NCBI RefSeq assembly: GCF_013341275.1
Contig: NZ_CP054476.1
Span: 1,749,501 to 1,813,500, forward strand
Source: Methyloligella sp. GL2
GTDB taxonomy: Bacteria > Pseudomonadota > Alphaproteobacteria > Rhizobiales > Methyloligellaceae
Reading direction: 5' to 3'
DNA: 64,000 bases
Shown: piece after piece, positions 56,418 through 64,000 of the stretch
Position numbering within the stretch: position 1 is the first letter of the stretch
Layout of the letters: each line of letters starts with the position of its first letter
The notes under the pieces: model-generated
Database searches by the model: none
Told to the model about the DNA's origin: nothing
The model's input: only the letters and a program-made list of their open reading frames with translations
Position numbers and translations under genes: made by a program

Positions 56418-56470
56418 CCTCCCCGATTTGCGCGAATCGGCAGCATCGGGGAGGAGGCGTTAAGCCCTGG

Positions 56471-57766
<1,296 letters not shown>

Positions 57767-57988
57767 TCAAAAAGCCAGAATCGGAGACGGGCTTGGAATT
57801 TCGTGATTGAACGCGCGAGTGTTCACGCGAAAGGTCAGTTCAAGCCCTCTTAACAAAGGCCCGGATAAAGCGAAAGCGCGTTGTTACGTCGCTTCTGCGG
57901 GCGTGATGCATTTGCCGGCGAATTCGGCGATGCTTTTGCACAAAGAGCTTTGCGGCCTTCGACGGCGTTCATAGATGCAGGATGCGAC

Positions 57989-58729
57989 ATGTCTGTAACA
58001 GCAGGTAACACCGGCGAGACAGCGGCCTTGGTGCTGTTTTCCGGCGGGCAGGATTCGACCGTGTGCCTGGCGCACGCACTGTCCCGCTACGACCGGGTGG
58101 AGACGGTCGGCTTCGATTACGGCCAGCGCCACGAGGTGGAGCTTTCCTGCCGGGCAAAGCTTCTGGAGGCATTGCCGAAGGCGTTTCCCGATTGGGCGCC
58201 AAAGCTCGGCCCCGACCATATGCTGGATCTCAAGGCGTTGGGCGAGATCAGCGAGACGGCGCTGACGGGCGATGCCGAGATCGTCATGATGGAGAACGGG
58301 CTTCCCAGCACCTTCGTGCCTGGCCGCAATCTTCTGTTCTTCACCTATGCGGCGGCGCTCGGCTACCGGCGCGGGCTGAAGGTGCTGGTCGGTGGGATGT
58401 GTGAGACCGACTATTCCGGCTACCCGGACTGCCGCAACGAGACCCTGCAGGCGCTGCAGCAGGCGCTGCGGCTCGGCACCGAGGAAGATTTCACCCTCGA
58501 GACGCCGCTGATGTGGCTGACCAAGGCGGAAACCTGGGCTCTGGCCGACGAGCTCGGCGGCCCTCTCCTCGTCGATCTCATCGTCGAGCTGAGCCACACC
58601 TGCTATCGCGGCGATCATCAGACCCGCCACGATTGGGGCTATGGCTGCGGGGAATGCCCAGCCTGCCAACTCCGGGCTAGGGGATTTGCGGAGTGGCAGG
58701 ACTTGGGCAATGCCCGCGATGCAGGCTAG
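57989..58729 (+). CDS. queC: 7-cyano-7-deazaguanine synthase
   Basis: Converts 7-carboxy-7-deazaguanine to preQ0 (246 aa). PP-loop motif FSGGQDST (about 17-24) and four zinc cysteines near the C-terminus (HTCYRGD, then [12 protein letters not shown]). The start is ATG 57989; the open frame back to 57881 has no ribosome-binding site. Ends in a convergent overlap with the SDR gene (58726-58729, CTAG shared by both stops). Confidence 0.95.
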   Translation: MSVTAGNTGETAALVLFSGGQDSTVCLAHALSRYDRVETVGFDYGQRHEVELSCRAKLLEALPKAFPDWAPKLGPDHMLDLKALGEISETALTGDAEIVMMENGLPSTFVPGRNLLFFTYAAALGYRRGLKVLVGGMCETDYSGYPDCRNETLQALQQALRLGTEEDFTLETPLMWLTKAETWALADELGGPLLVDLIVELSHTCYRGDHQTRHDWGYGCGECPACQLRARGFAEWQDLGNARDAG

Positions 58730-59460
58730 AGCGGCTGCACCGTGGGACGGACGATCAGCTCGTTCACATCGACATTGTCGGGCTGGCCGATGGCGTAGGC
58801 CGCCGCTTCCGCAATCGCCTGGGCGGGGATGGCAAGATCGCGCAAGCCGTCGACCATCTTCGCGGTTTCCTCATCGGTGATGGTATTGGGCAGCTCCGAT
58901 TCGACCGCGCCGGGCGAGATGATGGTGGCCCGGATATCCTGATTTTCCTGACGCAGCCCCTCGGTCAGCGCGCGGACGGCGAATTTCGTGGCGCAATAGA
59001 CCGCGCTGGTGGGGAAGACGACATGGCCGGCGACGGAGGAGACGTTGATCACCTGGCCGGAGCCCTGGAACTTCATGATCGGCAGCGCCGCGGCGATGCC
59101 GTAGAGCACGCCCTTGATGTTGACGTCGACCATGCGGTCCCACTCATCTACCTTGAGGGCGGTGAGTGGCGAGAGCGGCATCAGCCCCGCATTGTTGATG
59201 ATGACGTCGAGCTTGCCGAATTCCTTGTTGGCGGCATTGACGAAGGCCTCGACCGCTTCGCGGTCGGTGACGTCGACGGTCCGGTAAGCGGCGGTGCCGC
59301 CCTCAGCTTGGATTTCCTCGACCAGCGCTTTTAGCCGGTCCTCGCGGCGGGCGCCGAGCATCACATGGGCGCCGAGCGCGGCGAGATGGCAGGCAATGGC
59401 CTCGCCGATGCCGGAGCTAGCGCCGGTAATGGCGACGGATTTTCCTGCGATATTGCTCAT
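58726..59460 (-). CDS. SDR family oxidoreductase, divergent from AraC regulator
   Basis: 244-aa short-chain dehydrogenase: TGASSGIG near 12-19, NNAG, and catalytic YCATK with Ser in NVSSVAG. AGGAGA lies nine bases before the ATG at 59460. The frame continues open upstream to 59811 but that part runs antisense to the regulator. Divergent from an AraC-type gene, a pairing that usually means the regulator controls the reductase. The substrate is unknown, possibly an aldehyde or quinone. Confidence 0.88.
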   Translation of the reverse strand: MSNIAGKSVAITGASSGIGEAIACHLAALGAHVMLGARREDRLKALVEEIQAEGGTAAYRTVDVTDREAVEAFVNAANKEFGKLDVIINNAGLMPLSPLTALKVDEWDRMVDVNIKGVLYGIAAALPIMKFQGSGQVINVSSVAGHVVFPTSAVYCATKFAVRALTEGLRQENQDIRATIISPGAVESELPNTITDEETAKMVDGLRDLAIPAQAIAEAAAYAIGQPDNVDVNELIVRPTVQPL

Positions 59461-59532
59461 AGGGGGAATTCTCCTTTGGTCACGAGGCGGGGCGCCCCCG
59501 CGTTCGACTAAAAGAGACAATGACGGCCAAAG

Positions 59533-59593
59533 GTTCGCGAACGGTAGAATGATGCTCCGGGTCTCTTGCCTAATCCTCCAAGAAACGCGTTTC
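59533..59593. promoter_or_regulatory. Two palindromes in the SDR-AraC intergenic region
   Basis: GTTCGCGAAC (59533-59542) and GAAACGCGTTTC (59582-59593) are perfect palindromes in the 225-base divergent promoter region. Either may be an operator; AraC proteins usually use direct repeats, so another regulator is also possible. Confidence 0.35.
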
Positions 59594-59685
59594 CGGCCTG
59601 CGGCGGTCTTGGCATGATAAGATTGCGCACGTAGATAGGCGGAGCATGAACGGCCTGGAAAACCGGGTGTTTGAAGGAATTTGAA

Positions 59686-60591
59686 ATGTCTGGCGAGCAA
59701 ACGGAATTCGCAGCGCTTATTGATCGATACGCCAAGCGAGACGGGGTGAACCCCACGCCGATCCCCCGGCTGGCGCTGGTCCGCAGCGAGATGGCTACCA
59801 TGCCGCTGCATGGGGTTTTTGAGGCTGCTCTATGCATCATTGCGCAAGGCTCTAAGCGGGCTTTGCTCGGCGACCAGGTGCTCACCTATGACGAGAACAA
59901 ATTCCTTGTCATCTCCGTAGATGTGCCGGCGATCGGGCAGATCATCGAGGCGAGCCCGGAAAAGCCGTATCTTTGCGTGGTGCTCCATCTGGACCGGGAG
60001 ACGTTGGCCAGCCTGCTGCTCGATGAGGCGAATGGGACTGCGCGGCCGCAAGCGCCGGCCCCTGCCCTTGCGGTGAGCACGGTCACGCCGGAATTCACCG
60101 ATGCGGTTGTGCGGCTGCTGAAGCTGCTTGCCGCGCCGGAGGATATTCCGGTGCTGGCACCGCTCGCCGAGCGCGAAATCCTGTTCCGGCTGCTGCAAGG
60201 CGAGCAAGGCGCCCGGGTTCGCGAGATTGCCCTGGCCGATAGCCGGCTGCAGCGGATCAACCGAGCCATTCAATGGATCCGGGAGCATTACGCCGAGCCG
60301 TTTCGTATCGACGATCTGGCGGCGATGTCCGGCATGAGCGCATCGGCGCTGCATAGCCATTTCAAGGCGGTGACCACGATGAGCCCGCTGCAATATCAGA
60401 AGGAGCTCCGCTTGCGGGAGGCCCGCCGGCTAATGTTGATCGGCGAGCGCGATGCCGCCACGGCAAGCTTCGATGTGGGCTATAGCAGCCCGTCGCAATT
60501 CAGCCGCGAATATCGCCGCTTGTTCGGATTGCCGCCGCAGCGGGATATCGAGCGCTTGCGCGAGCTGCCGCCAGGTCTGGTCGCGGCTTGA
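59686..60591 (+). CDS. AraC family regulator with AraC_N domain
   Basis: 301-aa regulator: N-terminal AraC-type ligand domain (residues 10-160, like PF06719) and a C-terminal double helix-turn-helix ([30 protein letters not shown], then [21 protein letters not shown]). AAGGA lies eight bases before ATG 59686. It probably controls the divergent SDR gene in response to an aldehyde- or quinone-like signal; that is inference from gene pairing. Confidence 0.87.
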   Translation: MSGEQTEFAALIDRYAKRDGVNPTPIPRLALVRSEMATMPLHGVFEAALCIIAQGSKRALLGDQVLTYDENKFLVISVDVPAIGQIIEASPEKPYLCVVLHLDRETLASLLLDEANGTARPQAPAPALAVSTVTPEFTDAVVRLLKLLAAPEDIPVLAPLAEREILFRLLQGEQGARVREIALADSRLQRINRAIQWIREHYAEPFRIDDLAAMSGMSASALHSHFKAVTTMSPLQYQKELRLREARRLMLIGERDAATASFDVGYSSPSQFSREYRRLFGLPPQRDIERLRELPPGLVAA

Positions 60592-60626
60592 GGCGTGGCG
60601 TGACGTGTGAAAGCGAGAGGCGACGG

Positions 60627-60702
60627 CGTCATACTGGCGAAAGCCGGTATCCAGCGGGTTTTCCATCGTTGGTTGCTGGATTCCGACTTACGTCGGAATG
60701 AC
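60627..60702. repeat. Composite palindromic element, variant (76 bp)
   Basis: Same plan as the coq10-flanking copies: CGTCAT, a short hairpin, TATCCAG, a centre, CTGGATTCC, a second hairpin (GACTTACGTC), GGAATGAC. The inner hairpin sequences differ, so this is a related subfamily. It sits between the AraC gene and queE. Confidence 0.6.
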
Positions 60703-60773
60703 TCCGCAGCGAAGCGCCGACGCCGACGTTCTACCTTGCGCAACTCACGCGAAATCGCCAATTTCCGCCCGAG

Positions 60774-61409
60774 ATGACTTACGCCGTCAAAGAGATCTAT
60801 TACACGCTGCAAGGCGAAGGGGTGCAAACCGGCCGGCCGGCCGTGTTCTGCCGCTTTGCCGGCTGCAATCTGTGGTCCGGCCGCGAGCAGGACCGGGCGA
60901 CGGCCGTGTGCGATTTCTGCGATACGGACTTCATCGGCACCGATGGGCCGGGCGGCGGCAAGTTCAAGCAGGCCCCTGCTCTGGCGGAAGCCTGCAAGGC
61001 GGCCTGGAAAGGCAATTCCGGCACGCCGCCTTTCGTAGTGCTGACGGGCGGCGAACCGATGCTGCAGGTGGACGAGGCCCTGATCGAGGCCCTGCACGCG
61101 GCCGGGTTCGAGATCGCCATCGAGACCAATGGCAGCCTGCCGGTGCCGCGCGCCATCGACTGGATCTGCGTTTCGCCGAAAGCCGGCGCGAAGCTGACTC
61201 AGCGCTCGGGCGATGAGCTGAAGCTGGTCTATCCGCAAAGCGCCCTGCTGCCGGAGACGGTGGAGGCGTTGTGCTTCAGCCATTTTCTGCTGCAGCCGAT
61301 GGATGGGCCGGCCCAGGCCGCCAATATGCAGGCGGCGGTTGACTATTGCCTCGCCCATCCCAAATGGCGCTTAAGCGTGCAGACCCATAAAGTGTTGGGA
61401 CTGCGCTAA
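60774..61409 (+). CDS. queE: 7-carboxy-7-deazaguanine synthase
   Basis: Radical-SAM ring-contraction enzyme of deazaguanine synthesis (211 aa). The unusual cluster motif is present: the Cys of AGCNLW, 14 residues, then CDFC, which is the CX14CX2C form found in a QueE subgroup. The GGEP motif (VLTGGEPMLQ) binds SAM. First of queE-queD-queF. Confidence 0.94.
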   Translation: MTYAVKEIYYTLQGEGVQTGRPAVFCRFAGCNLWSGREQDRATAVCDFCDTDFIGTDGPGGGKFKQAPALAEACKAAWKGNSGTPPFVVLTGGEPMLQVDEALIEALHAAGFEIAIETNGSLPVPRAIDWICVSPKAGAKLTQRSGDELKLVYPQSALLPETVEALCFSHFLLQPMDGPAQAANMQAAVDYCLAHPKWRLSVQTHKVLGLR

Positions 61410-61474
61410 TTCTGCTTAGCGATAATCGCCCTTTGCCTCTGGCTTGGGCTTAAGAAATCCCATAAACAGCGGCC

Positions 61475-61864
61475 ATGCGTATCTATAAGGAATTCTATTT
61501 CGAGGCGGCGCACTTTCTGCCGAGCGCACCGGAGGGCCATCCGAATTCGCGGATCCACGGCCATTCTTTCCGCGTGCGGATCTCGATCGACGGGATGCCG
61601 GGTGCCGATACCGGGCTGATCGTGCATTTCGACGAGCTGGAGGCGGCAATCGCGGATGCGCGCGACGCCCTGGATCATCGGCTACTGAACGAGGTGGAAG
61701 GTCTGGAGAAGCCGACCCTGGAGCACATCACCATGTGGCTGTGGGACAGGCTGGACAACCGGCTGCCGGGCCTGGCCGAGGTCGGTATTTTCCGCGACAG
61801 CTGCCATGAGGGCTGTCTCTATTCCGGCCCGCGCCCCACAGAACGCCCTTTGGCGGCGGAGTAG
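61475..61864 (+). CDS. queD: QueD/PTPS family protein lacking the usual catalytic Cys
   Basis: 129-aa member of the 6-carboxytetrahydropterin synthase family. Zinc His residues H13, H28 and H30 are present (FEAAH, HGHS), and so is the D67-H68 pair (ALDHRLLN). In E. coli QueD the nucleophile Cys27 lies four residues before HGH (GHKCGRLHGHS); here the sequence is GHPNSRIHGHS with Asn24. The late Glu of VKETC is Asp (FRDSC). The operon position between queE and queF still supports the QueD role, perhaps by altered chemistry. Confidence 0.88.
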   Translation: MRIYKEFYFEAAHFLPSAPEGHPNSRIHGHSFRVRISIDGMPGADTGLIVHFDELEAAIADARDALDHRLLNEVEGLEKPTLEHITMWLWDRLDNRLPGLAEVGIFRDSCHEGCLYSGPRPTERPLAAE

Positions 61865-61873
61865 GATCGTCTT

Positions 61874-62323
61874 ATGGCCGATCTGAGCCAGCTTGGCAGT
61901 CAGACGCCGCTTCCCGCCTCCCCGGATGAAGCGGTGCTGGAGCGGGTGCCCAATCCGCATGCGGGCACGAATTATCTCGCCCGCTTCACCTGCCCGGAAT
62001 TCACCTGTCTTTGCCCGGTGACGGGGCAGCCGGATTTCGCCCATCTCGTCATCGATTACCTGCCGGGCGATTGGCTGCTCGAATCCAAATCGCTGAAGCT
62101 CTATCTCGCCAGCTTCCGCAATCACGGCGCCTTCCACGAGGACACCACCGTCGCTATCGGCAAGCGCATCGTTTCTGAGATCGCGCCGCGCTGGTTCCGC
62201 ATCGGCGGCTATTGGTATCCGCGCGGCGGCATCCCCATCGACGTGTTCTGGCAGGATGGCGTTTTGCCCGACGGGCTATGGGTGCCGGATCAAGGCGTTG
62301 CGCCCTATCGGGGGCGCGGCTGA
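61874..62323 (+). CDS. queF: PreQ0 reductase (NADPH-dependent)
   Basis: Reduces preQ0 nitrile to preQ1, the queuosine precursor (149 aa, single-domain YkvM type). The catalytic Cys is in [14 protein letters not shown], followed by the family motif [21 protein letters not shown]. Nine bases after queD, in the same operon. Confidence 0.95.
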   Translation: MADLSQLGSQTPLPASPDEAVLERVPNPHAGTNYLARFTCPEFTCLCPVTGQPDFAHLVIDYLPGDWLLESKSLKLYLASFRNHGAFHEDTTVAIGKRIVSEIAPRWFRIGGYWYPRGGIPIDVFWQDGVLPDGLWVPDQGVAPYRGRG

Positions 62324-62344
62324 GACTTTCCCGCTTGAGGTTTT

Positions 62345-63331
62345 ATGGAACACGATCTGATCATCACCAATGGCGATGCCGCCGGCGAGCTTTTGCGCCG
62401 GAGCATTGCCGGGGCGGAGATTCTGCCGTGGCGCGATGTGCTGCATGACGGTCCGGTTCCCTTTACCGAGGATCTGGACGAGCTGAGCGCCATCCGCGCC
62501 GATTTTCTTGCCAGCCGCGGCTGGGGCACGTCGGAGCAGCTGCGCAACGATTTCGAGGCGCGGGACCGGGGGCTGGCGGTCTCCGAAGTGTTCGACCGGG
62601 TGGCGCTGTGGTTCGAGCACGATCTGTTCGACCAGCTGCAGCTGTTGCAGATTCTCGATTGGTTCGAGGCGCATCCGCCCGAGCCCGGCAAGCTGCTGCT
62701 GGTGCAGTCCTCCACCTTCCTCGGCACGCTGACGCCGGAGGATATTCCGGATTTTCGCGCTTCCGAACAGCCGGTGACCGACGAGCAGCTCTCCTTGGCG
62801 GCGCTGGCCTGGGCGGCGTTCCGCTCCGATACGCCGGAGGAATGGGCCGAGCTAATGCATCGGACCGACGATGCGCTGCCTTATCTGAAGCCCGCCGTGC
62901 TGCGCATGCTGGAAGAGCTGCCCGATCAGCGCGGGCTGAACCGCACCGAGCGGCAGATGCTGCAGCCGCTGCTGACGACCCCACTGAACCCGCCGCAGAT
63001 GTTCGCCCTTTCCCAGCGCCAGGAAGAGGCGATGTTCATGGGGGATTGGAGTTTTTGGGCCTTGCTGGACGGCTTGGCGTTCGGCGAGACGCCGCTGGTC
63101 GAAGGGCTCGAGAACGCGTTCGCGGGGCCGGACGACGCGACTGCGACGCAGGTCTATCTGCAGAGCACGGTGGAGCTGACCGAGTTCGGCAAGGCGGTGC
63201 TGGCGGCCGAGGAAGATCGCTATGCGGAGAATACCATGGACCGCTGGTGGGGCGGCACCCGGCTCACGGACGAGAATCTGTGGCGCTGGAATGCCGATTC
63301 CCGCTCGCTGATCCCGCCGGGCGTGCTTTAG
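62345..63331 (+). CDS. DUF1835 domain protein
   Basis: 328-aa cytosolic protein. The N-terminal DUF1835 pattern is clear: DLIITNGDAAGELLRRSIAGAEILPWRDVLHDGPVP, with the conserved W-D-H-G residues. The rest is helical, with a region resembling a winged segment near the C-terminus. Function unknown for the family. It lies 21 bases after queF and may belong to the que operon, though a link to deazaguanine synthesis is not established. Confidence 0.8.
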   Translation: MEHDLIITNGDAAGELLRRSIAGAEILPWRDVLHDGPVPFTEDLDELSAIRADFLASRGWGTSEQLRNDFEARDRGLAVSEVFDRVALWFEHDLFDQLQLLQILDWFEAHPPEPGKLLLVQSSTFLGTLTPEDIPDFRASEQPVTDEQLSLAALAWAAFRSDTPEEWAELMHRTDDALPYLKPAVLRMLEELPDQRGLNRTERQMLQPLLTTPLNPPQMFALSQRQEEAMFMGDWSFWALLDGLAFGETPLVEGLENAFAGPDDATATQVYLQSTVELTEFGKAVLAAEEDRYAENTMDRWWGGTRLTDENLWRWNADSRSLIPPGVL

Positions 63332-63371
63332 CTGGACGGCGACGAGGCTTTCGGTCTGCTGATACGACGGG

Positions 63372-63401
63372 CGTCATCCCGGCGTAAGCCGGGCGATGAC
63401 G
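63372..63401. repeat. Half-size palindromic element
   Basis: CGTCATCCCGGC, GTAA, GCCGGGCGATGACG: a single hairpin resembling one arm of the composite elements at 49130 and 49841. Confidence 0.55.
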
Positions 63402-63432
63402 GATGAGGCGTCTCGGTTCACCACGCAATCCG

Positions 63433-63520
63433 ACCCCCACCCTGGCTCTCCCCCTTTTAGGTGGAGGGAGACCGTGCGGCATCGTTCCTCCCCCCTAAAA
63501 GGGGGGAGCCAGAGGGGGGT
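63433..63520. repeat. Large imperfect inverted repeat
   Basis: The left arm (63433-63460) and right arm (63495-63520) share a CCTGGCTCTCCCCC-TTTTAG type sequence in inverse orientation around a 34-base centre. This belongs to the cccccaccctggctctccccc class of dispersed alphaproteobacterial repeats. It lies in the convergent gap between the DUF1835 gene and kdsA and could end transcription from both sides. Confidence 0.6.
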
Positions 63521-63574
63521 CCTGTTTCGGCGCTGGAAGTCTCGCGCGGGTGCGCTGCCGCCTCGCCCTCGCCG

Positions 63575-64000
63575 CTAGCCCTCGTCCCGGGGCGTCTTCA
63601 CCAGATAATCGATGGCAATGAGCTCGGCGAGCAGCGGCTCGAGCTCTTTCAGCGGCACCATGTTGGGGCCGTCGGACGGTGCGCTGTCGGGGTCCTGATG
63701 GGTCTCGATGAACAGGCCCGCCACGCCGACCGCAACGGCGGCCCGCGCCAGCACGGGCACGAAGCGTCGCTCGCCGCCGGTGGAAGTGCCCTGCCCGCCT
63801 GGCTGCTGCACCGAATGGGTGGCATCGAAGATCACCGGGGCGCCGGTCTCGGCCATGATCGGCAGGCTACGCATGTCGGAAACCAGCGTGTTGTAGCCGA
63901 AACAGACGCCGCGCTCGGTCAGCAGCACGTTCTGATTGCCGGCGTCGCAGAGCTTGGCGATGACGTTCTTCATGTCCCACGGCGCCAGGAACTGGCCCTT
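63575..64000 (-). CDS. kdsA: 3-deoxy-8-phosphooctulonate synthase, 3' part (5' end outside window)
   Basis: C-terminal 141 codons of KDO-8-phosphate synthase, which makes the LPS inner-core sugar precursor from arabinose 5-phosphate and PEP. The frame is open to the window edge ([13 protein letters not shown]...). Conserved parts seen: [18 protein letters not shown], the metal/substrate motif FDATHSVQ and [11 protein letters not shown](S)[11 protein letters not shown]. In Rhizobiales it usually neighbours eno or pyrG. Confidence 0.95.
   Translation of the reverse strand, partial: KGQFLAPWDMKNVIAKLCDAGNQNVLLTERGVCFGYNTLVSDMRSLPIMAETGAPVIFDATHSVQQPGGQGTSTGGERRFVPVLARAAVAVGVAGLFIETHQDPDSAPSDGPNMVPLKELEPLLAELIAIDYLVKTPRDEG

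Noticed and set aside
59521..59600. LexA (SOS) box in the SDR-AraC gap
   Set aside because: The alphaproteobacterial form GTTC-N7-GTTC is not matched; the GTTC here is part of a compact palindrome.
63264..63482. 72-codon open frame on the minus strand
   Set aside because: Falls across dispersed repeats and the end of the DUF1835 gene; no ribosome-binding site or family resemblance.

Overview
This window is almost entirely chromosomal housekeeping DNA. It is GC-rich, with tightly packed genes and frequent 1-4 base stop/start overlaps. Gene content and order point to an alphaproteobacterium of the Rhizobiales (Hyphomicrobiales) type. The diagnostic signs are ntrB-ntrC-ntrY-ntrX-hfq-hflX in that order, a fused ispDF, a pyruvate dehydrogenase E1-beta with its own lipoyl domain, a DUF2232 membrane protein between rpsR and rplI, and ftsB-pdhA-pdhB...pdhC...lipA-coq10-cinA. 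No rRNA, tRNA, CRISPR array, prophage or insertion sequence was seen.

Layout. 1-4711 (+): end of tmk, holB, metG, tatD and a metallo-beta-lactamase hydrolase. 4725-6478: an outer-membrane beta-barrel protein (-) and an NTF2-like protein (+). 6500-13724 (-): dnaB, alr, radA, cvpA, purF and a short-chain dehydrogenase. 13892-17769 (-): cyclopropane fatty acid synthase and the rpsF-rpsR-DUF2232-rplI operon. 18001-18504 (-): an exported protein of unknown function. 18813-25425 (+): fatty-acid synthesis (fabD, fabG, acpP, fabF), then mltG, yicC and gmk. 25422-33022 (-): ksgA, pdxA, a SurA-like chaperone and lptD-lptG-lptF, i.e. outer-membrane biogenesis. 33287-36457 (+): pepA, a GFA-type protein and mazG. 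36509-47191 (-): a CoA-transferase, hflX, hfq and the two nitrogen two-component systems. 47367-49086 (+): ispDF and cinA. 49307-57751 (-): coq10, lipA, a GlsB-type protein, a GNAT acetyltransferase, pdhC, an unknown gene, pdhB, pdhA, ftsB and eno. 57989-63331: queC, queE, queD and queF (+, 7-deazaguanine synthesis), interrupted by a divergent SDR/AraC pair and followed by a DUF1835 gene. 63575-64000 (-): the end of kdsA.

The more unusual points are these. The pyruvate dehydrogenase cluster has its only lipoyl domain on E1-beta; the E2 has none and no lpd is present. An unknown gene in that operon looks like a zinc-ribbon family that has lost its cysteines. NtrC-type sites lie upstream of both ntrB and ntrY, and dusB is missing from its usual place before ntrB. 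The acpP leader contains competing hairpins and a possible coupled 21-codon ORF. A QueD homologue lacks the usual catalytic Cys. Two 88-bp composite palindromes with near-identical arms flank coq10 in opposite orientation. None of these amounts to a clearly new system; each is a specific testable lead.
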